The translations under genes and the position numbers were made by a program. Under the pieces are notes generated by a model. That model made no database searches and was not told where the DNA came from. It saw only the letters and a program-made list of their open reading frames with translations. Below are positions 35,010 through 45,554 of a stretch of 64,000 nt of DNA, one piece after another (position 1 is the stretch's first letter; each line of letters begins with the position of its first letter). The stretch comes from Corylus avellana (lineage: Eukaryota; Streptophyta; Magnoliopsida; Fagales; Betulaceae). The stretch covers positions 8,245,468 to 8,309,467 of the forward strand of contig NC_081548.1 in assembly GCF_901000735.1 (NCBI RefSeq), read 5' to 3'.

Positions 35010-35430
35010 CGTTGTGTAGGATGTCCAGATACCTTATTAAAGAGAAAGTATGACAGAAAAAAGATTGCATCTTTACTATTTGAGTATTCAAGTCATGAAG
35101 GAAATAGCTTGAACCACGATGGTTTAAAGCTACGACGAGGTTTTTTTGGTCCAGATCTTTAGGTATTTTGAGAGAATAGGTTGGTACGAACAAACTTTAA
35201 TGTAAGGTCGTCGGATTTCATTCCGTTGATTAATATTATAATCTCATATTTGAGGATGCAATCCAAGATCATGCTCTTATGAACTAATATCAAATTCATC
35301 GACGTCAGCTCTTTGAGAGTTGTTAGGAGACTTTTAAGAAACTGGAATATCAGAGGTTGGCGATGATGCATCACCAACATTGGATTTTGAACCTTATGCA
35401 TTTTTTCTATTAGAAAAGTCAAGCATTGTA
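35010..35430 (-). pseudogene. hAT transposase fragment (TTF zinc-finger region)
   Basis: Across two frames the minus strand shows GLHPQI.DYNINQRNEIRRP (about 35255-35200) and SNSKDAIFF (about 35090), which are hallmarks of the TTF-type zinc-finger domain of hAT transposases. It is cut off at 35010 by the Copia LTR, right after GHPTQ, so the Copia element inserted into it. Frameshifts and stops are numerous. Confidence 0.75.
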
Positions 35431-36256
35431 TTTGGCTTTCTCATCATCTACAAATAAATTTACATGGTCATAATGCAGAAATACATTTTATTATAGAAAA
35501 ATAATTCACAAACAACTCATGCCTAATCAAGGGCAGAAGGAGGGGAGGTCTAAAGGGATCAAATGCTCCCCTTCAATCCCCCAATATATATATATATATT
35601 CGGTAGATGTTTTCCTCCTCCCCTGGTTGCCTACTCTCAGATTTATAGGAAAATTTTTTCTAAGAGGACTGGCACTTAGTACGTGAGTCCATGACGTCTT
35701 TGGTTTCATGATTCATCACTATTTCTGCCTTCTGATTAGACTGGTTTCGTCGGTATTGTTTCATATTCAACTTGCACAAGGAAGAAGATGATTACTTTAG
35801 GTCTTTTAATTTTAAGACAAAGGTTGTGTTTTAACAACCAAATTGCGTCTAAGTTAAGCAATGCATGGCATAGAGAAAAAAAAAAATCACGTGAGAAGAG
35901 ACAGGTCGTAGACACCTAGCTATTTATGGTTTACTTGTACAACACAAGAAAGAAAATAATAATAATAATAAGAGTTTTATCTGGACACACCAACTGAAGA
36001 GTACTAAAAGTTAGGCACACTAAATAGACTAAAAAAGTGGCATGTACGACTATGAATAGGTTTAAGGTTTTTTTAACTTTTTAGGCTTTTCAATTGGTTT
36101 TAGATTTTTTTAACTTTATAGGCTTTTCAATTTTTAATAAGTGAATACTACATATTAACCTATATATAAATAACCACAACATGAACGGGGACTACAGAGC
36201 TATCAATTTGCAAACTTGTGATTTGCAATAGTTTTAGTATTTTGACAAAACTATTG

Positions 36257-36321
<65 letters not shown>

Positions 36322-36479
36322 ATAATTTATCTTTCTTGAAAAGTTTCAGGTATGCAATCAAATTTTTACACTAATTTATTTTTCAATTTATTATTAAATG
36401 ATAAAAATGTCTCTTTCTTTTATATTTAGATTGCTTTTTTAATTTAATTTTTTATGAATATATATAGTTTTTGTTACAT

Positions 36480-36813
36480 ATTTTAATTGTATGAAATATA
36501 TAATTGTAGCTGCCTGAGATTATGGATGACAACAATGATTCTATTGAAGTCCAGTTAAAATCTAAACAAGCTCGTATTGAGGTAGATTTATCAAATCTGC
36601 CATTAGATCCATGCTTGAGGAAAAAAAATGTATGATTACCATGCTAATGATAGAGACAAAATCAGAAGAGCATATTTACAAAAATGAGCTTCCCAACCAT
36701 TTGACCATGATTTTCCAAAAACAAGATTTGGTAAATTTTGACATCGTTTTAATCTAGCATGGTTCAAATAATATGATGGTTGGTTGGAATATAGCATTTC
36801 AAAAGATGCTATG
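36480..36813 (+). pseudogene. hAT transposase, TTF zinc-finger part
   Basis: LPEIMDDNNDSIEVQ is followed, after a frameshift, by YDYHANDRDKIRRAYLQK and GWLEYSISKDAM. These are the expected TTF-domain landmarks of the ZMYM1-like hAT family in plants. Stops replace Gly and Trp or Glu at several places. The frame ends at the Gypsy LTR. Confidence 0.82.
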
Positions 36814-37432
36814 CGTTGAAGCAGTTTCCGGTATGATGAACTCAAAGGAATCCAAGTCTCCGAGCTACGCCTTTCGTTTTTCACACCTTCTGTCAAACCT
36901 ACAAAACTAGAGCACGCGTTAAGAGGATCCACCGGGTGTTGGCCGGCAGTTCCTCCTCTGATGCTTAAGTCAGTGTGCATGTAAACTCAGTATATGTCGT
37001 AGTGGTCATCCTTGCACCTTTGGAGTGAGGCCTTTTATAGTTGATCATATGAAGCTGATTTTGATGACTGGGCGGAGGATCCGGGATTTAGGCATAACAG
37101 CTGGTAGAGTTAATATTCTTGTCTCTTGTCTATATGATTGGTAAAAGGCCGTTACATATATTGACAGGATTCCGAGGATGACATGTATATGTCAGGAGTC
37201 TTTTAAGAGCAGGATCATAACCATATAGCCGAGTTGTATCCTGATTATGATAGATGCATCTGGATGTTAAGTGTAGGAGATTCATTGTGGCACAGAATTT
37301 GGTCTTTCGCCATCCGAGAGTGTAATAGACGACGCTGTATCCATTGCTTTGTGCTGGGTTGCATTCAGTGTGCCCATTTGGATGTATCTGGCTTTCTTGG
37401 GTCGGGTTCGAGTGATGGGTTTATGTGTAACA
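36814..37432 (-). repeat. Gypsy 3' LTR (complete)
   Basis: Minus-strand start TGTTACACATAAACCC at 37432, end CTTCAACG at 36814 (last base changed from A). The first 88 plus-strand bases match 42643-42730. It is preceded on the minus strand by a GGGGGG polypurine tract. Confidence 0.85.
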
Positions 37433-38249
37433 GTTACCCCCCGAATTCCTTTTGCCAGACTTCAGGAGGAGAGAATTCAAACTCTCGATCTTTTGATAGT
37501 GCTCTTTTCTCGAGGGTAAACCGTTCAAGTGCTTTTCCCTGCTCAGTTCCCCATATCCGTTGTTCTTGGAGCGTTAACCATTTATGGAACATGACACCTG
37601 CACGCTCCAGATATTTTGAGATCTGTTGCAATCTTGCGATTTTCCAAATCTTTTGTCTCTATCCACGTAAATGCACCATCGTTTATCCATGTGTCTTGGA
37701 TGTGGTTCAAAAATTGACGAAATAGGTGTCGATTTGTGAACGGTGCCATTGATTGAGTTTTTTGAAGGGAAAGATGGCTTGAGTCTCTTCAGTTCAGGCG
37801 TGACTGCTGGCTCATGATGTCCCTGTATTAAATGCCCTGTGCCTTGTCGAAGGTTTCCCATTCTATAAAGATTTTGCCGTCGACCTTCATTGCTTAAGCA
37901 TTCTAGATCTCCATCCATTTTACCAAAGCTCAGTGCATTTCGATTTTTCCAGTGATCATGTCTTCTAAAAAATTCCAGCACAGGTTGACGAGATCGTCGA
38001 TGAGCAGTCACCGGAGATTCCTCTGACTCGCCATTTAGGTGGCTCCTCCGCCAGAGTGCGTCAGGTTGGTGAAGCATCTCCTTTATCCTTACACCTGGAC
38101 TTCCCGCGTCGGCAAGGATCCTATTTCTCAGTGGAGGATGAGAGGGTGCNNNNNNNNNNNNNNNNNNNNNNNNNNNNNNNNNNNNNNNNNNNNNNNNNNN
38201 NNNNNNNNNNNNNNNNNNNNNNNNNNNNNNNNNNNNNNNNNNNNNNNNN
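37433..38249 (-). other. Gypsy 3' internal region and assembly gap
   Basis: About 700 bp between the polypurine tract and the 100-N gap (38150-38249). It has no integrase core that I can read in any minus-strand frame. The gap lies where the integrase catalytic domain would start, so much of pol may be missing from the assembly. Confidence 0.6.
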
Positions 38250-41003
38250 CACCCTCTCGTGAATTTCTTTGAGCACGTATGCGGCTTCATCCTTTGATAG
38301 GCACTTAAGAAGAGGGAGGGTGTAACCCCTCCAGTACAGGACCCCGTCAACTAGTTTGTAGCGTGCTGCTTGGATGCGAATCTTCCGTGCTAACTTGTTA
38401 TCGGATGGTAACTTGCCCTCCTTAAGAAATTGTAAGATATCGTGGCCACATTCTGGACATTGCTCCCTCTCTTCAATGCACGCCACTTTATTCACTTAGA
38501 CAATTGAGGGTTCGGTTAGCTCCTGAATTGGGTGATCAACCACTATGATTTCTTTCTTGGTAGCGGAGCCCATACGAGCTAAGGCATCTGCCTGCGAGTT
38601 TTCTTCTTTGGGTACTTTCGTAAAAGTTATTATGTCTAAGAATTCCATGATCTCTTTTACCTTCACCAAATACTTCTTCATTTTGCTTCCCGGAGCCTCG
38701 TACTCTTCCCGAACGTGTCAAACTACTACCTGGGAATTACTTCTGACCTTTATGTTTTTTACTCCCATTTTCCTAGCCATGTTCATTCCGAGGGTCATGG
38801 CTTTATATTCAACTTCGTTGTTGGTGGTGTTGAATTTTAACTGCACAGCTGGTTCGTATTTTTCACCGTTGGGCCCTTTGAGCACAACCCCGATCCCGCT
38901 GCATTTCCGAGTTAAGGACCAATCTACAAACGCCACCCACGCATCTCCCGGGTTTAGTTCTACTACCTAATAGATGTCGTAGAATTTGGCCAAAAAATCA
39001 GCTATCGCTTGCCCTTTTAGGGATGCTCTGTCGGATGGAACTCTATGTCGAATTCTCTGAGCTCTATGGCCCAGTTGACTAATCTTCCTGATAAATCTGG
39101 CCTTTGCAAGATTTTCCTCAAGGGATACTCAGTCAATACCTTGATTGTATGCACTTGAAAATATGGCCTCAACCTCCGGGCAGACGTGACCAAGGCGAAT
39201 GCTAGTTTTTTGATCCATGGGTATCGTTCTTTGGCACCGTGCAGGGTTTAGCTGATGAAGTAGACGGGCTTTTGCACTCCTTGTTCTTCTCAGATTAACG
39301 CTGAGCTTATTGCTGTCGGAGCTACCGCCAAGTACAGGTACAAGGCTTCCTCTTCTACCAGTTGGCTTAGTAGTGGTGGGCTGACTAAATATTCCTTCAA
39401 TTTCTAGAGCTTTGTCACATTCCGGACTCCAGGAGAAAGCCTTCTTCAGGATCTTGAAGAAGGGAAGGCATTTATCGATTGAGCGAGAGACAAACCGATT
39501 TAATGTCGCTATCTTACCCGGTAATTACTGAAGCTGCTTTGAGCTTTGAGGCGCTTGCATGTCCAAGATCACCTTGATTTTTTTCGGGTTAGCTTCAATT
39601 CCTCTTCGGGAGACGATGAACCCAAGAAACTTGCCCGAAGCTACTCCAAAAGCATATTTAGAAGGATTGAGCTTCTTCCCGTAGTACCTTAGCGTATTGA
39701 ACGCCTCGGCTAGGTCCGCGATGTCGTTGACTGCTCATATGTTCTTTACCAGCATATCATCTACATATACTTCCATATTCCACCCAATTTGCTGTCGATA
39801 CATCTTGTTGACTAATTGCTGGTATGTAGCTCCTGCATTTTTCAATCTGACCGGCATGACTCGATAGCAATACAGTTTCGTGTCGATCATGAAGGCTGTT
39901 TTTTCTTGGTTGGACTCATGCATCGATATATGGTTATACCCTGAGAATGCATCCATAAAGCTTAGTAGCCCATGTCCCCAAGTTGAATCGACAACCTAGT
40001 CTATTCGCGGCAAAGAGTAGTTGTCTTTGGGGCATGCTTTGTTGAGATCTATGAAGTCAACACACATTCTCCATTTCCCATTCGACTTTTTTACTAGTAC
40101 CACATTTGCCAACCAGATGGTGTACTGGATCTCTTTAATGAACCCGGCTTCACGCAATTTTTCGACTTCTTCTATAGCACCTTTGCTTTTCTCAGTCGAG
40201 TACCCCCTCTGTTTCTGCCTTACTGGCTTGAAACTAGGATCAGCGTTCAACTTGTGCACCATGACCAAAGGTGCTATTCCTGGCATGTTTTCGTGACTCC
40301 AAGAGAATACATCACAATTATCGCGGAGGTAGGATTTAAGCTCTTCTTTCATAATCGGGTCTAGCCGGGACCCAATTTTGATGACTCTGTCAGGTTCACC
40401 GACCGAGAATTCTTCAAGATCTTCGACCGGTTCACCGCCCTTTAATTGCTATCTTTCCTCCTTGCTGGTGCTCCCAAGGGACGGGGTCCTCAAGCATTCT
40501 TTCATAGAGATGTTGTAACATTGTCGAGCAGCTCGTTGATCGCCCCTTATTTCTCCAACTCCATGATCCATTGGGAATTTCATCTTGAGATGCGGAGTTG
40601 ATGTGATGGCTCTAAGTTCATTGAGAGCCGTTCTCCCGATAATAGCATTGTAGGCGGATAGTCGGTCGACCCACAAAAAACGTACTATTACCGTCGCCCG
40701 CCTTGGGTATGATCCGGTCGTGATCGGAAGCTCGATTGATCCGAAAGGTTGAATTTGTTCCCCTGTGAGTCCCATCATGGGGCAACTGGTTGGGACGATT
40801 TTCTCCTGTCCCAAATTTAGCTTTTTAAATGCAGACCAATATAGGATGTCTGCCGAGCTCCCATTATCCACCAGGATGCGATGAACATTATGATTTGCCA
40901 CTGTTAGGGTGACAACCAAAGCGTCTGTGTGTGGGTGCAATATACCCACATAATCTGCATCCGAGAATCCAATTACCATCTCTCTCCTTCGGGACTGCTT
41001 CAT
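38250..41003 (-). pseudogene. Gypsy pol remnant (protease, RT, RNase H x2, integrase start)
   Basis: The aspartic protease has ILVDNGSSADILY (about 40945, DNG in place of DTG or DSG, usual for this branch). Reverse transcriptase shows KSNGKWRMCVDF, LNKACPKDNYSLPRID and the catalytic VYVDDMLVKN (about 39770). A connection region with LNPSKYAFGVASGKFLGF and an RNase H tract follow, then the second RNase H (FVDWSLTRKCSGIGVVLKG, about 38925; normally DGS, here DWS). The integrase zinc-binding stretch (YKLVDGVLYWRGY, about 38370) ends at the gap. Stops fall between most domains, for example near 39990 and 39735. Confidence 0.88.
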
Positions 41004-41403
41004 GGGCCTTCCTTGCCTTTCCTAACTCTCCCCTTACGGCGAATCCACCAATTATGGTGTGGATTTCTTGGAGGTTAGCTTGGTTTTGGGGCTCACGGGT
41101 TAGGCGAGCTGGCCTTCCTCAAGGCTCCTCCCATCTCACTCTCTCCTCCTGAGGATACCTACTTTGATTCCTGCGGTTGGAACTTCTGCTTCGATGTTGT
41201 TCCTGTAGTTGTTGATCCCTGAGAGGATGGAAATTTACTTCTCAAACGTAGTTTTCCCGTGGAGGGGCCGCTCTTCTTTGTTCTCCCAAGAATCATACGA
41301 GTTGACCATTTTGGATAAACTTCCCGATGAGATGTCGCAAGGCAATGCAGCCTTTTGTGTAATGCCCACTGACCTCATGGAACTCGTAATAACGATCTGA
41401 GTT

Positions 41404-42584
41404 CTAATTTTGCGGGGCCCCGGGAAGTCTTCGATATTCCGGTCCTTCTTGATCTCCATCAAAGACCTCGGAAATGTTGGCGTTGAGCGAGGTGAAATTG
41501 TGATTGTTAAACTTCTTCTTGAAGTGCTTAGGGACTTCGAACCCCGAGTGATCTTTTCTCTTCTTTTCTTCCAATTTCTTGGGAGTTTTTCGAGCTGACC
41601 TCATTGCCTTCAAGGTTTCTTCTTCGTTGATAAACTCTTCCACCTTGTTCAGTAGCTCCTGGAGGTTGTTCGGTTGCCTTCTCGGGATTTTCCTCGCCAC
41701 CGGCTCCTCGGGTGAGATACCGTTATAGACGGTGAAAAAGATTACACCGTCCGTAGGATCTTCTACCTTCAATTTTTCGGTATTAAACTGAATCATGAAT
41801 TCTTTCGAACTCTCCCCCTCTCGCTGGTGGAGCGTCAATAGATACCCGCAAGGCTTGTTCCTTTCTCTGGAACCTAGGAAATGAGTGAGGGAAATTGAGC
41901 CAAATCCTCCAAGGTAGCCACAGAATTAGGCGCCAGGCTTCGGAACCACTCTCTAGCGTTTCCCGAGGGTGTAGTTGGGAAGGCTCTGCACGCTATTTCG
42001 TCAGGAATGTCATGCAACGTTAGGTGTATCCGATAATTCTCTAGATGCTTGGTTGGATCTCCGACTCCACTGCAGCTCGGGATCTGGGGTGTTTTAAATT
42101 TGTTGGGGAATGGGAGATCGATTACCTGTTTGGTGAAGGGCGTCTCCGTCCCGGCAAAGAGCTTGCTTACTACTACAGTCTTATACTTCTCCTTCTTCTC
42201 CATAGCCTCCAGTTTGGTCTTAAGTTCTGCCAAAGCTTTGTCTACTTCTCCTTGCGGAGCCATGATTGGTTGTGGTTCTGCCGTGTTACGGGAGTTTTCA
42301 CCTCAGCGAGTATGGCTGCGACCGTCAGAATGGAGGTCCCGGTTATTGGAGTGATGATCGTGATTTCTTTGCCCATCCTACTATTCAGCCTGATTGATTT
42401 GAGATGGAGATGGAAATTTGAGTCGCAGTTCTTCATTCTGCTGGATTATAAGCGCCATTTGTGCTTTGAGGGAAGTAATGCGCACCTTGTCAACGGCATT
42501 CTGATGTGCTGGTGGTGGCCTTTGATTGACCTGGGCCAGTGGTTCTTTGGTGCGGGCTCGACTTCTTGATCTTGTATTAACCAT
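41404..42584 (-). pseudogene. Gypsy gag remnant
   Basis: It starts MVNTRSRSRARTKEP at 42584, right after the primer site. The capsid-type stretch GVGDPTKHLENYRIHL and CRAFPTTPSGNAREWFRSL lies at about 42060-41915, and then QREGESSKEFMIQFN at about 41825. Stops and frame changes lie near 42380 and 41872. About 400 bp separate gag from protease, with further stops. Confidence 0.85.
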
Positions 42585-42642
42585 TACTACTGATATTGTT
42601 TTTGTAAGAACGGCTTAGTCGTTCCCACAGACGACACCAAAC

Positions 42643-42730
42643 TGTTGAAGCAGTTTCCAGTACGATGAACTCAAGGGAGTCCAAGTCTCCGAGCTACGAA
42701 TTTCGTTGTTCACACCTTCTGTCAGACCTA
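42643..42730 (-). repeat. Gypsy 5' LTR remnant
   Basis: Only 88 bp remain of an LTR that should be about 619 bp. It is the 3' end of the LTR, next to the primer site. The hAT sequence resumes directly after it at GGGCATGATGAATC. Confidence 0.8.
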
Positions 42731-44475
42731 AAGTGGGCATGATGAATCTAAAGACTCAAGTAATCAAGATAATTTTTGTAAATTGTGGTGGTTTCCTGTG
42801 AAACATAATGAAGAAATTGACGATGTAGTCTTGTAAAATGCTCTTGAAAATCATCAAATGACTACACCAGACATTCAAAAAGAAATAACAAATGCTACAG
42901 CAAGTGAAACTCTATATGCTATTCTTAAAGATCTTAGAAACTCTTCATTTGATATACTAGTTGATGAATCTGATGATATATCTGTTAAAGAACAATTGAC
43001 AATCGTTTTGCATTATGTAGATAAGCGAGGTCATGTGATTGAACGTTTTTTAGGCATTACTCATGTTTGCAGTATTGAAGATAACAATTCAGTATGTACT
43101 TAGCAAGCATCATTTAAGTACTAGCAGATTGCGAGGACAAGGATACGATGAAGCAAGCAATATGCGAGGTGAGTTGAATGGATTTAAAACACTTATTTTG
43201 AATGGCAACTCATCTTCCTATTATGTTCATTGCTTTGCACATCAGCTTCAATTAACATTTGTTGCTGTTGCTAAAAATCACATCCAAATTGCAACTTTTC
43301 TTAGCGTGGTTAATAATGTTTTTAATCTTATTGGAGCATCATGCAAACGTCATAACGTACTTCATGAAAAATGAACTGCTAAAGTGATGGAAGCACTACG
43401 AAATAATGAAATTTCTACTGGTCGTGGCTTGAATCAAGAAATTAATCTAAATAGACCTAGAGATACACGTTGGAGTTCTTATTTTGGTGTAGTTGTTAGT
43501 CTTATTCTCATGTCTTCTTCTGTCATTGATGTTGTTGAAGATATTGTGGAAGATGGTTTATATTCTGAACAAAGATCAGAAGCAAATATACCAGTTCAGT
43601 CGCTCCAAACTTTTGAATTTGCTTTCAATTTATATTTGATGATAACTATTTTGGGGATTACAAATGAGTTATCTCAAACAGTACAATGAAAAGATCAAGA
43701 TATTTTGAATGCAATGAAGTTGGTTGAAATTTCAAAGCGGCGTTTACCAGCTATGAGAGAAGATGGGTGGAACACTATATTTGAAGAAGTTTCTAAGTTT
43801 TGTGTCAAAAACAATATTGATGTCCCTAATATGGATGAACTATACCAACCTCAATCACGAAGAAAGCTCAAAGAATGAACAATTCACATCATTACTATGT
43901 GGAGCTTTATTATACTGTTATAGACATGGAATTCTAAGAACTTAACTATTGTTTTAATGAGGCGAATTTCAAATTATTACTTTGTGTTACGTGCTTGAGC
44001 CTAGATGATTCATTTGCTACTTTTAATATAGATAAATTACTTTGTCTTGTTCAATTTTATCCGAATGATTAGTCAGTAGTTCAACTTATCACCTTGGACA
44101 GTCAACTTGAAACATATATCATTGACAAGCATTCTAGTGATGAATTCGCAACACTCAAAGGGATTGGAGAACTTACTGAGAAGATGGTAGAGATGAAAAA
44201 AGATATTGTGTATCCATTGGCTTATTCATGGGTGAAATTGTAATTGATTCTACCAGTTGCGACCGCAACAATTGAAAGACCATTTTCAGAAATGAATATT
44301 GTTAAAAATCATTTACGTCATATTCGGAGATCAATGGATGAATGATTGTTTGGTCATGTACATTGAAAATGATATATTCAAGACTATTAGCAATGAACAA
44401 ATCATGCAGCGATTTTAAGATATGAAGATTCGTCGAGGACAACTGAATAAATTAACGCAAGGTGTAACAAAATAA
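42731..44475 (+). pseudogene. hAT transposase, catalytic and C-terminal part
   Basis: It shows GHDESKDSSNQDNF, DILVDESDDISVKEQL, YVDKRGHVIERFLGI (DUF4371-like core), HHLSTSRLRGQGYDEASNM, YVHCFAHQLQLTFVAVAKN and PRDTRWSSYFGVV. After more stops comes the hAT dimerisation region: PVATATIERPFSEMNIVKNH is recognisable across 44245-44315 with single changes. Stops at 43100 (frameshift), 43371, 43687 and 43876 and many later make it inactive. The C-terminus lies near 44475, about 175 bp before the element end. Confidence 0.87.
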
Positions 44476-44659
44476 ATTGTAAGTTACATTTATATTTTTT
44501 AAATAATAATTATTTTTTGCTGAATTATTTTTTTGTTGAGTTAGTTATATTATTTTTAATATTTTTAATTAATTTTTTTCCCGCTTTAATTTTTTTTTAT
44601 TCATAGAAAAAATCTTAACCCCCATGACCCAAAATCCTGGCTCCGCCATTGTGCCTAAT

Positions 44660-44918
44660 GACACATAATCTAATAAAAATTACTAACATATTATTGGAGA
44701 AATTTATTAAGAAATAAAAATAAATTGCAAAAATAAAATAAATAAACACAAAAGATTTCACGTGGTTCGGTCTTAACGAGTAGTTTAACATGATATCAGA
44801 GCCAAATGCCCTAGGATCGAACCTTGACTCCATCAAATGATTCCCCATTTAAATTAAATATTCCATGTGTTGGGTCTCACCTATTGAAAGGAAGTTTGAG
44901 CTCATATGTGAGGGGGAG
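44660..44918 (+). mobile_element. TRIM-like fragments
   Basis: A short LTR-like piece (CACGTGGTTCGGTCTTAACG, about 44760) is followed by TGATATCAGAGCC, a tRNA-Met primer site, then an internal region ending in GTGAGGGGGAG, a polypurine tract. The parts match the layout of the TRIM at 27387, but the terminal repeats are incomplete. Confidence 0.55.
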
Positions 44919-45235
44919 TGTTAACATAATTATATAAGAAAATAAATTAAATGCAGAATAATGAAATAAATGAGACACAAATTTTATGTAGTTCAGTCTA
45001 TGACATATGTCCACAGATAAAGTTCAAAGGGCTACATTACACTCTTATTGCTTGATTGATATTACAATACAAATGCTCCTATTTATAGAAATAAGAGAAT
45101 TGAAATAGATAAATATTGTAATCAAATCTGATTGATTACTATCAAAGCTGATTACAATCACTCTTATACAAGGTAAATAACATCAATATCAATTTAATAT
45201 ATTTTCTTTCAATGTAGGAAATATATTCTGCAGCA
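44919..45235 (-). repeat. LTR of a LARD/TRIM-like family (family 1)
   Basis: The plus strand begins TGTTAACATAATTATA and ends TATTCTGCAGCA. Related copies lie at 47332-47845 and 49050-49306. The purine-rich tract on the minus strand (GTGGGAGAG) sits just before its start, so it is a 3' LTR of a minus-strand element. Confidence 0.7.
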
Positions 45236-45243
45236 CTCTCCCA

Positions 45244-45280
45244 CAAACTCAAGGTGGAAGATTCTGAAACCTTGAGTTTG
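45244..45280 (-). other. Hairpin beside the polypurine tract (copy 1)
   Basis: CAAACTCAAGGT at 45244-45255 pairs perfectly with ACCTTGAGTTTG at 45269-45280 across a 13-base loop. It sits directly upstream (in element sense) of the polypurine tract. Equivalent hairpins lie at 47855, 56411 and 58192. Confidence 0.8.
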
Positions 45281-45554
45281 ATTTTCTTCTGTTTTTTTTT
45301 TTTTTTTTTTTTTTGTTGGAGATGTAACACTTGACAGCGGTGACTGGAGGCGGTCGGTGGCAGTGATCTAAGATGTGTCTTAAATAACAATACAAAAGAG
45401 GGCCAACTATGGGTTGAAATAGGCTTGGGCTTTAGGCCAAACTATAGGCCAACAAAGAGCCCCTAAAAAAGGCCAACTTGGCCTCTTTTGAACCTTTTTT
45501 TTTTTTTTTTATTCTCTTCTCTTCTCTTTTCAACCGAGATTTTTTTTTTTTTTT
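45281..45554 (-). other. Internal region of family-1 LTR element (left of the MULE)
   Basis: Long T-runs and a GGCCAAC-rich stretch at about 45390-45485 with no coding content. The MULE-like element inserted at the T-run ending 45554. Confidence 0.6.

Larger units (their letters stand above)
36814..42730 (-). mobile_element. Gypsy retrotransposon, Tat-type, inside the hAT element
   Basis: Read on the minus strand: a truncated 5' LTR (42730-42643), a primer site (TTGGTGTCGTCTGTGGGAA, 42642-42622), gag, protease, reverse transcriptase, RNase H, a second RNase H-like domain and the integrase zinc-binding region up to a gap. Then come about 700 bp of unplaced sequence, a G-run polypurine tract at 37433-37438 and a 619-bp 3' LTR. 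The second RNase H domain points to the Tat/Ogre branch. Stops and frameshifts make it inactive. Confidence 0.87.
35528..44651 (+). mobile_element. hAT element containing a Gypsy retrotransposon
   Basis: The ends CAAGGGCAGAAGG (left) and CTCCGCCATTG (right) are loosely inverted. Perfect 8-bp target duplications TGCCTAAT lie at 35520-35527 and 44652-44659. A TTF-type hAT transposase pseudogene on the plus strand is split in two: 36480-36813 and 42731-44475. The 5.9-kb Gypsy element at 36814-42730 lies between them on the opposite strand. Without the Gypsy element the hAT would be about 3.2 kb. A (TA)n tract lies near 36256-36317. Confidence 0.88.

Noticed and set aside
37234..37725. 163-codon plus-strand frame
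   Set aside because: It overlaps the Gypsy 3' LTR and 3' internal region and matches no family.
42045..42569. 174-codon plus-strand frame
   Set aside because: It is the antisense of the Gypsy gag region, which reads clearly as gag on the minus strand.
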